Source of the DNA: Amycolatopsis arida
GTDB taxonomy: Bacteria; Actinomycetota; Actinomycetes; Mycobacteriales; Pseudonocardiaceae
Direction of reading: 5' to 3'
NCBI RefSeq assembly: GCF_900115565.1
Contig: NZ_FOWW01000008.1
Location: forward strand, 240,702-304,701
Length of the DNA: 64,000 bases
The translations under genes were made by a program, and so were the position numbers. Within the stretch, counting starts at the first letter, position 1. Each line of letters starts with the position of its first letter. Shown here piece after piece: positions 43,657-53,655 of the stretch. The notes below the pieces were generated by a model, which was given only the letters and a program-made list of their open reading frames with translations, did no database searches and was not told where the DNA came from.

Positions 43657-45694
43657 CCAGGGCCTCCACCGCGTCGGCGGTGGGCGAGGCGTTCTCCCTG
43701 CGGACGATCCACTCGGCGATCGCCTCCACCGCGGTCGCCACCGGCACCCCGTTGACCTGGCTGCCGTCCCGGAACCGGAACGACACCGCGCCGGCCTCGA
43801 CGTCCTTGCCGCCGGCGAGCAGCAGGAACGGCACCTTCTCCGTGGTGTGCGTGCGGATCTTCTTCTGCATCCGGTCGTCGCCGGTGTCCACCTCGGCCCG
43901 GATCCCCTTGGCGCGCAACGCCTTCTCCACCCCGCGCAAGTGCTCGACGTGCTCGTCGGCGATCGGGATGCCGACCACCTGCACCGGCGACAGCCACGCG
44001 GGGAACGCGCCGGCGTAGTGCTCGGTGAGCACACCGAAGAACCGCTCGATCGAGCCGAACAGCGCGCGGTGGATCACCACCGGGGTCTGCCGGGAGCCGT
44101 CCGGCGCCGTGTACTCCAACTCGAACCGCTTCGGATGGTTGAAGTCCAGCTGGATGGTGGACATCTGCCAGGTGCGGCCGATCGCGTCGCGGGCCTGCAC
44201 GGAGATCTTCGGCCCGTAGTACGCCGCGCCACCAGGGTCGGGGACCAGCTCGAGACCGGACTCCTCGGCGGCCTGCCGCAGGGTCTCGGTGGCCTCCGCC
44301 CATTCGGCGGCCGAGCCGATGAACTTGTCCGAGTCACCGCGGGTGGACAGCTCCAGGTAGAAGTCGGAGAGGCCGTAGTCGGCCAGCAGGTCCAGCACGA
44401 AGCGCAGCAGCGAGCGCAGCTCGCCGGGCATCTGCTCCTTCGTGCAGTAGATGTGCGAGTCGTCCATGGTCAGCCCGCGCACCCGGGTCAGGCCGTGCAC
44501 CACACCGGACTTCTCGTACCGGTACACCGTGCCGAACTCGAACAGCCGCAACGGCAGCTCCCGGTACGACCGCCCGCGCGACCGGAAGATCAGGTGGTGC
44601 ATCGGGCAGTTCATCGCCTTGAGGTAGTAGTCCTCGCCCTCGAACGGGATCGGCGGGAACATCGTGTCCGCGTAGTACGGCAGATGCCCTGAGGTGAGGA
44701 ACAACCCGCTCTTGGTGATGTGCGGGGTGAAGACGAACTCGTAGCCGGACTCCTCGTGCCGCCGGCGCGAGTAGTTCTCCAGCTCGCGCCGGATGATGCC
44801 GCCCTTCGGGTGGAACACCGGCAGCCCCGAGCCGATCTCCTCGGGGAAGGAGAACAGGTCCAGCTCGGCGCCGATCCGCCGGTGGTCGCGGCGCTCGGCC
44901 TCGGCGAGCATCTCCAGGTAGGCGTCCTGCGCCTCGGGCGACTCCCACGCGGTGCCGTAGACGCGCTGCAGCTGCGGGTTCTTCTCGTCGCCCCGCCAGT
45001 ACGCCGCGGCGACCCTGGTCAGCTTGAACGCGGGGATGTGCTTGGTGGTCGGCACGTGCGGGCCGCGGCACAGGTCGGCCCACACCCGCTCGCCGGTGCG
45101 CGGGTCGAGGTTGTCGTAGATGGTCAGCTCGCCCCCGCCGACCTCCATCACCTCGCTGGTGTCCACCGAGTCCACGGTGTCCGACTCGGACTTGAGGTCG
45201 ACCAGCTCGAGCTTGAACGGCTCGCCGGCCAGCTCCTCCCTGGCGGCCTCCACCGAGTCCACCACCCTGCGGGAGAACCGCTGCGCGCCCTTGATGATCT
45301 GCTTCATCCGCTTCTCCAGCGCCTGCAGGTCCTCCGGGGTGAAGGCGCGGTCGACGGCGAAGTCGTAGTAGAAGCCGTCCTTGATCGGCGGGCCGATGCC
45401 GAGCTTGGCCGCGGGGAACAGGTCCTGCACGGCCTGGGCGAGGACGTGCGCGGCGGAGTGCCGGATGACGGCCCTGCCGTTCTCGGAGTTCGCCGCGACC
45501 GGCTCGACCTCGGTGTCGGCCTCCGGCGCCCAGGCGAGGTCACGCAGCGCACCCCCGGCGTCGCGAACCACGACGATCGCGTCGGGCCCCTTGCCGGACA
45601 GCCCCGCATCCCGCACCGCCGTGCCCGCCGTGGTGCCCGCCGGTACCACCACGCGGGGCGCGGGTGCGGCTACGGCGGCGGGTGGCTGGGACAC
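43646..45694 (-). CDS. thrS: Threonyl-tRNA synthetase
   Basis: A 682-residue class II synthetase. It has an N-terminal TGS-like domain, an editing domain containing [16 protein letters not shown] and the zinc/editing motif [12 protein letters not shown], a catalytic core with [15 protein letters not shown] and [17 protein letters not shown], motif 3 near [14 protein letters not shown], and a C-terminal anticodon-binding domain. GTG at 45694 follows AAGGAG by six bases. The start lies inside the end of the flippase gene, so thrS may be read from the polysaccharide locus promoter as well as its own. Confidence 0.97.
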   Translation of the reverse strand: MSQPPAAVAAPAPRVVVPAGTTAGTAVRDAGLSGKGPDAIVVVRDAGGALRDLAWAPEADTEVEPVAANSENGRAVIRHSAAHVLAQAVQDLFPAAKLGIGPPIKDGFYYDFAVDRAFTPEDLQALEKRMKQIIKGAQRFSRRVVDSVEAAREELAGEPFKLELVDLKSESDTVDSVDTSEVMEVGGGELTIYDNLDPRTGERVWADLCRGPHVPTTKHIPAFKLTRVAAAYWRGDEKNPQLQRVYGTAWESPEAQDAYLEMLAEAERRDHRRIGAELDLFSFPEEIGSGLPVFHPKGGIIRRELENYSRRRHEESGYEFVFTPHITKSGLFLTSGHLPYYADTMFPPIPFEGEDYYLKAMNCPMHHLIFRSRGRSYRELPLRLFEFGTVYRYEKSGVVHGLTRVRGLTMDDSHIYCTKEQMPGELRSLLRFVLDLLADYGLSDFYLELSTRGDSDKFIGSAAEWAEATETLRQAAEESGLELVPDPGGAAYYGPKISVQARDAIGRTWQMSTIQLDFNHPKRFELEYTAPDGSRQTPVVIHRALFGSIERFFGVLTEHYAGAFPAWLSPVQVVGIPIADEHVEHLRGVEKALRAKGIRAEVDTGDDRMQKKIRTHTTEKVPFLLLAGGKDVEAGAVSFRFRDGSQVNGVPVATAVEAIAEWIVRRENASPTADAVEALVGR

Positions 45695-47013
45695 GATGGG
45701 CTCCTTCGGAAGGGTTCTGGCGGGGCAGTGGGCTCTCGGGGGTCTTGCCGGAACTGCTGTGTCGATGCTAGCGGGGCGGTCGGCCGGCTCGTATGGGCCC
45801 GCAGCCGCCACACCGAGTACAGCCCACCGGCCGCCATCAGCCACGGCACCGCGGCCAGCGGCGCGCCGAGGGCGAGCGCCGCGGCGGCCAGCGCCACCCC
45901 GAGCAGCGAGTCGGCGGCCCTGGCGGTGAACACCGCACGGGTCAGCCGGGCCGCGACGGCCAAGGCGACGTAGGGCAGCCCGGCTGACCAGACCACGAGG
46001 TAGGCCACCCAGCCGAGCACCAGCCACGAACCGGCCGGCTCCCCGGTCAGCAGCCGACCCAGCGGCGCGGCGAGCAACGCGAGCAGCCCGCCACCGGCGG
46101 CGGTGCCCGCGGTGAGCAGCAGGGCGGCCCTGCTCGCCCGGTCCGGCCTGGTCCGCCCGGAGCGGGCCCGCGCGGCGAACGCGGAGAGCAGGAAGGTGCC
46201 CACGCCGTTGACCACCACCTGCAGCGGGGCCACCACCAGCCGGCCGGCCTCCAGTACGCCCACCGCCGCCAGCGACACCAGGTTCGCGACCAGCGCCCTG
46301 GCGGCCAGCAGCGCGGCCGGGCGCAGGGCCGCCTGCAGGGCCCGCCACCCGGCGAAGGACACCACCCGCGGCAGGGCGGCCAGCCGTGGCCGCGGAACCC
46401 GCAGCTCGGCCCTGGGCAACTGCAGGACACCGACGCCGACCGCGGTCACCGCGCCCACGGCCATCGCGGCGAACAGGAGCGGCAGGCTCACCGCTCCGGC
46501 CCACGCCCACCCCGCGCCGAGGGCGAGCGCGGTGCCGACCAGGTAGGCCACGTCGTTGCCGACCAACCGCCAGAACCAGCGCCGCGCCACGAGCAACCGG
46601 CGGACCGTCTCCTCGACCAGCCACAGCACCAGCATCGCCGGGTAGAGCAGCGCGACGGCCGGGTCGCCGGAGCCGATCACCAGCGCGGCGCCGATCCCCA
46701 CCGCCCCGGCCAGCAGCAGGCCCGCGCCCGCGCTCGCGGCCAGCCCGGCCCGGACGTCCGGGTCGTGCCGGTCGAGCACCACCAGGCCGTCGCCGACGAA
46801 GCCGGTGTGCAACGCGCTCGCACTCACCAGCAACGCCAGGAACAGCGCGAACGCGCCGAACTCCGGCAGCTCGAGGGTGTGCGCGGCGACCACCTGCAGC
46901 AGCAGGCTGGTGCCCGCGGTGATCGCCTGGCTGAGCACCGGGGGGCCGACCCTGGCCAGCAGCCGACCCGGCCGGTCCGCCTCCGCCTCCGCCTCCGCCT
47001 CCGGAGTGCTCAT
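45670..47013 (-). CDS. Polysaccharide flippase-like membrane protein (Wzx/MATE-like)
   Basis: A 447-residue protein with about twelve to fourteen hydrophobic helices, beginning [34 protein letters not shown]. That opening is characteristic of Wzx-type polysaccharide exporters of the MOP superfamily. It should flip lipid-linked oligosaccharide across the membrane. The N-terminus starts with an EAEAEAEAD run. The C-terminus is hydrophilic and overlaps the first 25 bases of thrS in another frame. It follows the Wzc-like gene by six bases, so they form one transcription unit. Confidence 0.82.
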   Translation of the reverse strand: MSTPEAEAEAEADRPGRLLARVGPPVLSQAITAGTSLLLQVVAAHTLELPEFGAFALFLALLVSASALHTGFVGDGLVVLDRHDPDVRAGLAASAGAGLLLAGAVGIGAALVIGSGDPAVALLYPAMLVLWLVEETVRRLLVARRWFWRLVGNDVAYLVGTALALGAGWAWAGAVSLPLLFAAMAVGAVTAVGVGVLQLPRAELRVPRPRLAALPRVVSFAGWRALQAALRPAALLAARALVANLVSLAAVGVLEAGRLVVAPLQVVVNGVGTFLLSAFAARARSGRTRPDRASRAALLLTAGTAAGGGLLALLAAPLGRLLTGEPAGSWLVLGWVAYLVVWSAGLPYVALAVAARLTRAVFTARAADSLLGVALAAAALALGAPLAAVPWLMAAGGLYSVWRLRAHTSRPTAPLASTQQFRQDPREPTAPPEPFRRSPSCPSHPPP

Positions 47014-47019
47014 CGGCGG

Positions 47020-48540
47020 CTACCGCGCCCTGCGCAACGGGGCCAGCGGTGTCGGCAGGTCCCGCCGCGGGGTCTCGCTGCGCGGGGGGACGAACGTGAA
47101 CAGGTACCCGATGATCGCGCCGCCGAGCAGCCGCACCTGGTCGCGCAGCCGGTGCACCACCCGGGTCTCCCGGTCCCGCCGGACGACCACGACCACGCCG
47201 TCGGACTCGCGGACCAGCGGCGTCACCTCGGGGGCGATCGCCGGCGGCGGCGAGTCGACGAGCACGAGGTCGTAGCCGGCCCGCATCGCGGCGACCGCGG
47301 CGCGCAGCAGGCTGGATCGGAAGTGGTCGAGGGTGGCCTCCTCGTACTGGCCGGCCGGGATCACCCACAGCGGTACCTGGTCGCCGAGGTCGATCACTCG
47401 GACGCAGTCCTCCAGCCGGGCGGCGCCGACCGCGATCGAGGTCAGGCCCTGCCGGTCGTAGCGCAACCCGAGCAGGTCGGACAGCCCGTGCGAGCGGACC
47501 GCCGCGTCCACCACCAGCACCCGCGAGCCGCCGCGGGCCGCGGTGGTGGCCATCTGCAGGGTCGCGGTCGTGGCACCGTCGCCCCGCCCGGGGGTGGTCA
47601 CCACGACGACGCCGCGGTCGACCGCCGTGCGCAGGCTGGCGGCGGCGAACTGGTACGGCCACAGCGGCGGGCTGCCCACCTCGCGCAGCGCGGCCAGCTC
47701 CGGCGGGACCAGCGTCTCCACCTCGGCCAGCACCGGTTCCTCCACCACGCCGGCGAGGTCGTCGACGTCGCGCACCCTGCGGTCGCGGTCGGCCCGCAGC
47801 CACGCCAGCGCCGCGGCGGCGAGCAGGCCGAGCGCCAGCCCCAGCACCGCGTTCCGCGCGCCCGCGCCGCCGGCCGCAGGGTCGGGGACGGCCCTGTCGA
47901 CGAACGACACCCCGTCACCGAACTGCTCGGCGGCGGCGCGGACCTGGGTCACCTGCTTGTCCAGCTCGCTCAGCGACTGCCCGGCGGCGGAGTAGTTCGG
48001 CTCGACCGACCGGGAGGCCTCCGGGACGTCCGGGATCGAGGCGAGGATCGCCGCACGGCGGGCGGCGAGCGTGTCCACCAGCTTCTGCGCGGCGGCCCGC
48101 ACGTCCGCGCGGGACTCGTCCTGGTAGGCGCCGACGACCGCCTCGGCCAGCGCGGCCGACGCGGCGTAGTCGTCGGCGGTGACCCGCACGACGATCGAGT
48201 CGCCGTTGGCCGACGCCTCCGCGGTCACCTGCTCGCGCAGCTCGGACACCGGCGGGTCGCCGACCTTCGCCGCCGCGGCGGTGAGCACCCGATCCGACCC
48301 GGCGAACAGCGCCCGCTGGTTCACGTACCGGACGAAGGCGGACTCGCTCGGCGCCTCCACGCCGACCAGGCCGGCCCGGTCCGGTGCCTTGAGCACGATC
48401 CGTGCCTGCGCGGTGGCCCGGTCCGCGGTCAGCAGGGAGACCGCCACGCTCAGCACGACGACGCCCAGCACCACCGCCAGCGAGCTCCACCGGTACCGCC
48501 AGAGCGAGTCGAGCACCTTCGGTGCCGGTTGGTCGTGCAT
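47020..48540 (-). CDS. Wzc/CpsCD-like chain-length protein with degenerate P-loop
   Basis: A 506-residue protein. A chain-length-determinant domain (helix 1 at 19-37, extracytoplasmic part, helix 2 near 215-235) is fused to a cytoplasmic BY-kinase-like ATPase domain. The A-loop reads GDGATT near residue 317, where functional kinases have G-[DE]-G-K-[ST]-[ST]: the Walker lysine is alanine. Walker A' ([19 protein letters not shown]) and Walker B ([10 protein letters not shown]) are recognisable. No tyrosine cluster ends the protein, so kinase activity is doubtful and a structural, polymer-length role is more likely. ATG at 48540 lacks a clear ribosome-binding site. Confidence 0.85.
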   Translation of the reverse strand: MHDQPAPKVLDSLWRYRWSSLAVVLGVVVLSVAVSLLTADRATAQARIVLKAPDRAGLVGVEAPSESAFVRYVNQRALFAGSDRVLTAAAAKVGDPPVSELREQVTAEASANGDSIVVRVTADDYAASAALAEAVVGAYQDESRADVRAAAQKLVDTLAARRAAILASIPDVPEASRSVEPNYSAAGQSLSELDKQVTQVRAAAEQFGDGVSFVDRAVPDPAAGGAGARNAVLGLALGLLAAAALAWLRADRDRRVRDVDDLAGVVEEPVLAEVETLVPPELAALREVGSPPLWPYQFAAASLRTAVDRGVVVVTTPGRGDGATTATLQMATTAARGGSRVLVVDAAVRSHGLSDLLGLRYDRQGLTSIAVGAARLEDCVRVIDLGDQVPLWVIPAGQYEEATLDHFRSSLLRAAVAAMRAGYDLVLVDSPPPAIAPEVTPLVRESDGVVVVVRRDRETRVVHRLRDQVRLLGGAIIGYLFTFVPPRSETPRRDLPTPLAPLRRAR

Positions 48541-48855
48541 GGGAAGGGCATTCCGATCGTTCCACCGAGCGTGAAGTGGGCCCAATGTAGCAGGAAGAAC
48601 GCATCGGACGCGGTCGCCAATGGGCTGGTCGGGATCGTCCGGAATGCGCTTTCGCACAATCGGAGGTGGGTTATCTCACGTCACGGCACCACGGGTAACC
48701 CGAACAGCCCAATGTCGTTCGGTGTAACCGAATTGCAGCCGAACGGAGGGGGTCGAGCCTGCTACATTCGCCGGCACCACTCCCCCACCCCACCCATCCG
48801 GAAGCGTGCCAATGATCGTGCTTTCGCACCGGGACGCGTCCGGGCCGTCCACGCC
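48541..48855. other. Divergent promoter region of the polysaccharide locus
   Basis: About 315 bases between the minus-strand Wzc-like/flippase unit and the plus-strand CDP-alcohol unit. It is noticeably less GC-rich than the genes and has no coding potential. It contains the short palindrome CGGGTAACCCG (around 48690) and two copies of CCCAATGT (about 48591 and 48709). It is likely to hold promoters for both directions; no sigma-factor consensus is clear. Confidence 0.45.
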
Positions 48856-49617
48856 ATGAGCGGGCCCGAGAGCTCGGGCTTCGCCGCGGCGTTGGCCCGG
48901 CTGCCGTCCGTGCAGAAGAGCGCCCGTGGGGCGCCGGCCTACTCGCGCTTCGTCAACCGCAGGGCCGGCGGCATCCTCGCCGCGGGGGCCTACCATCTCG
49001 GACTCTCCCCGAATGTCGTCACCGCGGTCAGCGCGGTGTGCACGTTCGCCGGCGTCGCCACGATCGCGCTGGTCGAGCCGGCACCCCTGGTCGGGCTGCT
49101 GGTGTGCGCCGCGCTGGTGCTCGGCTACGCGTTGGACTCCGCCGACGGCCAGCTCGCCCGGCTGCGCGGCGGCGGGAGCCCGGCCGGGGAGTGGCTCGAC
49201 CACGTCGTCGACGCCGCGAAGCTGTCCGCGCTGCACCTGGCCGTGCTGGTCGCCGGCTACCGCTTCTTCGACCTTCCCGCCGGACACCTCCTGGTGCCGA
49301 TCGGCTTCACCGTGGTCGCGGCCGTGCTGTTCTTCGGCATGACCCTCAACGACCAGCTGCGCCGGGTGCACGGGGCGCGGAGGGCGGAGTCGGCCCGGCC
49401 GTCGGTTGTGCGGTCGTTGCTGGTGGTGCCGACCGACTACGGCGTGCTCTGCCTGGCGTTCCTCCTGTACGGCTTCCGGGACGTGTTCGCGGTGACCTAC
49501 GGGCTGCTGTTCCTGGCCAATCTGGCCTTCCTGCTGATGGCGCTGCCGAAGTGGTTCACCGACATGGCCGGGCTCGCCCCCGCCGGCGGCGGGAACGACG
49601 GGACGGGCCGGACGTGA
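48856..49617 (+). CDS. CDP-alcohol phosphatidyltransferase family protein
   Basis: A 253-residue membrane enzyme. The family signature is complete: DSADGQLARLRGGGSPAGEW then LDHVVDAAK, with four aspartates spaced DG-x2-AR-x8-G-x3-D-x3-D. Around the motif are four to five helices. It would transfer a phospho-alcohol from a CDP-linked donor. The coupled cytidylyltransferase suggests it does not use the normal CDP-diacylglycerol pool but a CDP-alcohol made by its partner. It overlaps that gene by GTGA. ATG at 48856 is the only reasonable start. Confidence 0.9.
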   Translation: MSGPESSGFAAALARLPSVQKSARGAPAYSRFVNRRAGGILAAGAYHLGLSPNVVTAVSAVCTFAGVATIALVEPAPLVGLLVCAALVLGYALDSADGQLARLRGGGSPAGEWLDHVVDAAKLSALHLAVLVAGYRFFDLPAGHLLVPIGFTVVAAVLFFGMTLNDQLRRVHGARRAESARPSVVRSLLVVPTDYGVLCLAFLLYGFRDVFAVTYGLLFLANLAFLLMALPKWFTDMAGLAPAGGGNDGTGRT

Positions 49618-50030
49618 CAGTGCTCGGCTACGCCCCCGGCGCGTTCGACATGTTCCACATCGGACACCTGAACATTCTGCGCAGGGCCCGGCTCGAGTGC
49701 GACCACCTCATCGCCGGTGTGGCGACCGACGAGGTGGTGCACCAGGCGAAGGGCAAGCGACCGATCATCCCGTTCGCCGAGCGGCTGGAGATCGTTCGCA
49801 GCGTGCGGCACGTCGACGAAGCGGTACCCGATCCGCACGTCGACAAGCTGGACTCGTGGCGGGAGCTGCGCTTCGACGTACTGTTCAAGGGGGACGACTG
49901 GCGCGGCACCGAGCGCGGGAACCGGCTGGAGGCGGAGCTCGGCGCGGTCGGCGCGCGCGTCGTCTACTTTCCCTATACGCTCTCCACGTCCAGCAGCGCT
50001 TTGCGCAGGTTGATGTCGATCCCGTCCTGA
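49614..50030 (+). CDS. Cytidylyltransferase (glycerol-3-phosphate cytidylyltransferase-like)
   Basis: A 138-residue nucleotidyltransferase of the TagD/GCT type. The HxGH motif lies in GAFDMFHIGHLNILRRAR. The substrate loop is LFKGDDWRGTERGNRLEAEL, and the C-terminal STSSSALRR resembles the RTEGISTT signature of the group. It should make a CDP-alcohol from CTP and a phospho-alcohol such as glycerol 3-phosphate. GTG at 49614 overlaps the upstream stop (GTGA), so the enzyme is produced together with the membrane phosphotransferase. Confidence 0.9.
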   Translation: MTVLGYAPGAFDMFHIGHLNILRRARLECDHLIAGVATDEVVHQAKGKRPIIPFAERLEIVRSVRHVDEAVPDPHVDKLDSWRELRFDVLFKGDDWRGTERGNRLEAELGAVGARVVYFPYTLSTSSSALRRLMSIPS

Positions 50031-50040
50031 GGGGCGTGCC

Positions 50041-51798
50041 ATGGCCGCTCGCGCCGCCCGTCCCGGCGTGTTGGCGCTCGCCGTCCTCGTCGCCGTCGCC
50101 ACCGCCGTCACCGCCGCCGCGAGTCGCCCGGCACCCGAGACGTCGCGGCCGGACGCCGTCGAGGCACCTCCGGCTCTCGCCTACCCGGTGCCCGCGGGCG
50201 CGGTGTTCGTCGCGGAAGGCGGGGACGACGCGGCGGCCGGGACGGAGGCCGCGCCACTGGGCAGCCTCGCGGCGGCCGTGCGCCGGGTGCCGGCCGGCGG
50301 CACGATCGTGGTCCGCGGCGGCACCTACCGCCAGACCGTCGGCGACGTGACCAAGCGGATCACCGTGCAGCCGTACCCGGGCGAGCGGGTGTGGTTCAAG
50401 GGCAGCGTGGTGGTGGACCGCTGGGCCAGGGACGGCCGGGTGTGGCGGCACGCCGGGTGGACGGTGCGGCTGTGCCACACCTGCTTCGTACCGGCGATCA
50501 TCGACCCGGCGCACCCGTGGGCGGGGCTGCCGGACATGGTGTTCGTCGACGACCGGCCGCTGCGCCAGGTCGGCACCGCCGAGGCGGTGGGCGCGGGCGC
50601 GTTCTTCGTGGACCGGGAGCGGCAGGAGCTGGTGATCGGCGACGACCCCGACGGAGCGGTGGTGGAGGCCGCCGCGCTCGACCGGCTGCTGCAGTTCGAC
50701 GGTGGCGCGGGGGGCAGCGTGGTGCGCGGCATCGGGGTGGCGCACTACGCGACGAACCAGAACTACGGCAAGCGCGGCGCGATGATCGTGGTGAACGCGC
50801 CCGACGTGACCGTCGAGAACGTGACGTTCGCGTGGTCGGCGTCGAGCGGCCTCGGTGTGTTCCAGCCGGGGGCACGGGTGCGCGGGAGCGTGTTCCGGAA
50901 CAACGGGCTGGTCGGGATGGTCGCCAACCGCGCGGACGACCTGCGGGTCACCGGCAGCTCCTTCACCGGCAACAACCAGGAGCGGTTCGCGCTGACCGGG
51001 GAGGCGATCGGCGCGGCGGGGGCCAAGGTCACCCGGACGAAACGGCCGCACTTCGCCGGCAACACCTTCGCGGACAACATCGGCACCGGGTGGTGGTGCG
51101 ACCTCGGCTGCACCGACGCGGTGGTGGTGCGCAACGTCGCGGCGCGCAACGCCGGCAACGGGCTGTACTACGAGGTGTCGGCGCGGGCGCTGATCGCGTC
51201 GAACGTGCTGGCCGGCAACGCCCGCGGGGTGAAGGTCTCCAGCTCCGACCACGTGCGGCTGCACCACAACACGTTCGCCGGCAATCGGCTGAGCCTCGGG
51301 CTGTACAACGACCCGCGCGCGCCGGAGTTCGACGCCTACGCCGTCGAGCGGGGGCTGTCCTGGCACACCATGGACACCGCGCTGGTGAACAACTTCTTCG
51401 CGCAGGAGGACGCGGACACGCCGGTGATCGAGTCGGCCGACCACAAGGCGGCGCCCCGGCCCGAGCCGTTCGTCGCGGTGGCCGACGGCAACGCCTACCT
51501 GCGCCCCTCCGGCCCCGCTCCGCTGGTGGTGTGGGCGCACGGGGGTGGTCGAACGGCGGCGTACCCGACACTCGCCGCGCTCACCGCGGCGACCGGCGCG
51601 GATCGGCACGGTCTCGAGGCCGTGCCGACCGGGAGCCCGTTCACCGACCCGGCCGGTGCGAGCGGTGACAGGTATGGGAGCTACGCGCTGCGCCCGGACG
51701 CGCCGGGGTTCCGCGCCGGCCGCCCGCTGCCCGCCGAGGTGGCCGCCGCGCTCGGCGTGCCCGCCGACCCGCACCCCTCCATCGGCATCCTGCCCTGA
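50041..51798 (+). CDS. Secreted right-handed beta-helix protein
   Basis: A 585-residue exported protein. A signal peptide (residues 1-27, VLALAVLVAVATAVTAAAS) is followed by repeated short strands typical of parallel beta-helices (NAPDVTVENVTFAWSASSGL, then VRGSVFRNNGLVGMVANRAD, and NVLAGNARGVKVSSSDHVRL). The N-terminal part carries the DUF1565-like VFVAEGGDDAAAGTEAAPLG block. Such folds are found in polysaccharide lyases, epimerases and surface proteins. In this locus it may process or bind the exported glycan; the catalytic residues are not identifiable. It starts ten bases after the cytidylyltransferase gene. Confidence 0.85.
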   Translation: MAARAARPGVLALAVLVAVATAVTAAASRPAPETSRPDAVEAPPALAYPVPAGAVFVAEGGDDAAAGTEAAPLGSLAAAVRRVPAGGTIVVRGGTYRQTVGDVTKRITVQPYPGERVWFKGSVVVDRWARDGRVWRHAGWTVRLCHTCFVPAIIDPAHPWAGLPDMVFVDDRPLRQVGTAEAVGAGAFFVDRERQELVIGDDPDGAVVEAAALDRLLQFDGGAGGSVVRGIGVAHYATNQNYGKRGAMIVVNAPDVTVENVTFAWSASSGLGVFQPGARVRGSVFRNNGLVGMVANRADDLRVTGSSFTGNNQERFALTGEAIGAAGAKVTRTKRPHFAGNTFADNIGTGWWCDLGCTDAVVVRNVAARNAGNGLYYEVSARALIASNVLAGNARGVKVSSSDHVRLHHNTFAGNRLSLGLYNDPRAPEFDAYAVERGLSWHTMDTALVNNFFAQEDADTPVIESADHKAAPRPEPFVAVADGNAYLRPSGPAPLVVWAHGGGRTAAYPTLAALTAATGADRHGLEAVPTGSPFTDPAGASGDRYGSYALRPDAPGFRAGRPLPAEVAAALGVPADPHPSIGILP

Positions 51799-51842
51799 CG
51801 GGGCGCCGCCGTCTCCCCCACCACCCGAAAGGAGACGCACGC

Positions 51843-51866
51843 GTGACTGTGCTTGTCCGACGCTAG
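51843..51866 (+). pseudogene. Possible 5' remnant of a truncated gene
   Basis: A strong site AAAGGAG, eight bases, then GTG opens a frame of only seven codons (VTVLVRR) closed by a TAG that overlaps the stop codon of the convergent propeller gene. This looks like the start of a former next gene of the plus-strand unit, cut off where the propeller gene begins. Chance cannot be excluded. Confidence 0.35.
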
Positions 51867-53551
51867 CCGATGCTGGCCTGGGGCGAGCCGATGCGTTCGC
51901 CGTCGGCGTCGACGGCGCGGATCCAGTACGTGCCGGAGTCGACCTCGCGGTCCACGTAGCTCAGTTGCGGCAGCTCCCACGGCCGGGACCGCGCCTCCAC
52001 CGCGTGCAGCGGCGTCGACCGGCCCACCCGCATCACCTCGTAGCGGATCTCCGAGTTCTGCCCGTCCCAGGTGGTGGTCCAGCGGATCACCGGGCTGCCG
52101 GTCGTGCCGTTCTCCCGGCTCAGGGTGGGCGCCCGGAACGGCGTCTGCGGTCCCTTGTTCACCGCACCGGGCACACCTCGCACGGCGAACCGCACCAGCC
52201 CCTGCTGCGGGCGGCCGTTGACCGTGGTGAACTCGCCGCCGACCACGACGTATCGCCCGTCCGCGTCCACCGCCCACGGACCGTTCTTGAAGTGGCTGTC
52301 CGCCGGCCCGCTGTTGGTGCCGGGGAACCACGGCAGGAACTCCGGGATCGGGTCGCCGGCGCGCACGTGGTTGACGGTCGCCGGGGCGGTGCGCACCGCG
52401 GCGGCCGTCTCGGCGGTGAGCCGGTAGTAGTCGATCGGCCCGTTCTCCGGCGCCGCGCCGATCGCGGAGCAGTCGTGGGTGTGCGAGGCCGCGTACACCA
52501 CCCCGCCGGCCACGGCCACCGACTGGGTGTCGCCATAGCAGCCGTCCCACCACCTGGGCGTGCCGTCGGCGATGGCGATCGCCGCGCGGCCCTCGAACCG
52601 CGGGCCACCACCGGCGGTGTGGTACGCACCGAAGTAGGCGGTGCCCTCGCCGTCGGTGGCGATGTCGGTGACCACCTCGCGCCCTTCGGGCACCCGCGCC
52701 TGCCACGGCACGTTCGCCCCGCCGGTGGCGTCCACCGCCATCATCGCGCTGCGGGCCTCACCGTTGACCGTGCGGAACGCCCCACCGAGCAGCACCCGCC
52801 CGTGCTCCGGCGCGGCCAGCACGGCGAACACCTCACCGTCGGCGGTCGGCGCCCACGGCCGGAGCGTGCCGTCCCGACCCACCGCGGCCAGCCGGCCGCG
52901 GGCGACACCGTCGACCGACCGGAAGCCCCCGCCGAGGTACACCGTGTCCGCGGTGACCGAGATGCCCCGCACCCGCCCGGCCACCCGCGGCCGGAACCCG
53001 GTGTCCAGCACGCCGGTGACCGCGTCGAACGCCGCGATCCGCGACCGCCACTGGCCGTCGATCTTGTCGAAGTCTCCGCCGACGTAGATGGTGCGCCGAT
53101 CCGGTGCGGCCTCGATCCGGAACACCGTGTCGCACACGTACTGCTGTGTGCCGACCTGCCGGCAGAACGGTCCGGGGTCGGTGGCCGAGGTGAACACGCT
53201 GCCGCTCACCGCCGGCGCCCACGGCAGCAGCTCGCCGGTGCGCACGTCGAACGCCATGAGGTTGGTCCTCGGCACCTCGCCGGGCCCGCCGGGCGCCGCC
53301 CCGGCCGGCCGGGCCCTGGTGAACCGGCCGCCGGCGTAGACGACGTCGCCGACGATGGCGACGGTGAACACGATCCCGTCGGTCTGCGGGGTGGGCATCG
53401 CTCCCGCGGTCACGGTCGGGGGCAACGCCGGCTCGGCGGCCCGCGCGGGCGCGGCCGGGTGCGCGGCCAGCGCGGCGGTGGTCGCCGTCGCCGCCACCAC
53501 GGCGATCATCGCTCGCCGTCGGCGCTGTCGGCGCTGTCGGGCAGGGGGCAT
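51863..53551 (-). CDS. Secreted beta-propeller/FnIII protein (copy 1)
   Basis: A 562-residue exported protein. A basic signal peptide (RRQRRRRAMIAVVAATATTA) has a likely cut after ARA near 39. Repeated blades follow, with YVGGDFDKIDGQWRSRIAAF, VYLGGGFRSVDG and LLGGAFRTVNG, resembling the DUF5122 (delta-60) propeller pattern. Paired cysteines appear in FCRQVGTQQYVCDTVF and in WWDGCYGDTQ with ASHTHDC. The C-terminal 90 residues look like a fibronectin type III domain. Function unknown; its neighbours imply a cell-surface or glycan-binding role. ATG at 53551 follows AAGGAC. A close paralog lies at 60859-62520. Confidence 0.85.
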   Translation of the reverse strand: MPPARQRRQRRRRAMIAVVAATATTAALAAHPAAPARAAEPALPPTVTAGAMPTPQTDGIVFTVAIVGDVVYAGGRFTRARPAGAAPGGPGEVPRTNLMAFDVRTGELLPWAPAVSGSVFTSATDPGPFCRQVGTQQYVCDTVFRIEAAPDRRTIYVGGDFDKIDGQWRSRIAAFDAVTGVLDTGFRPRVAGRVRGISVTADTVYLGGGFRSVDGVARGRLAAVGRDGTLRPWAPTADGEVFAVLAAPEHGRVLLGGAFRTVNGEARSAMMAVDATGGANVPWQARVPEGREVVTDIATDGEGTAYFGAYHTAGGGPRFEGRAAIAIADGTPRWWDGCYGDTQSVAVAGGVVYAASHTHDCSAIGAAPENGPIDYYRLTAETAAAVRTAPATVNHVRAGDPIPEFLPWFPGTNSGPADSHFKNGPWAVDADGRYVVVGGEFTTVNGRPQQGLVRFAVRGVPGAVNKGPQTPFRAPTLSRENGTTGSPVIRWTTTWDGQNSEIRYEVMRVGRSTPLHAVEARSRPWELPQLSYVDREVDSGTYWIRAVDADGERIGSPQASIG

Positions 53552-53655
53552 GACACGTCCTTCTCGGCTCGGTGGGGACGGAGCGGGCGGCAGGGACATC
53601 TCAGTGGACGCGGTAGACACAGTAGACACACGTTGATTCGGTAGACACAGTGGAC

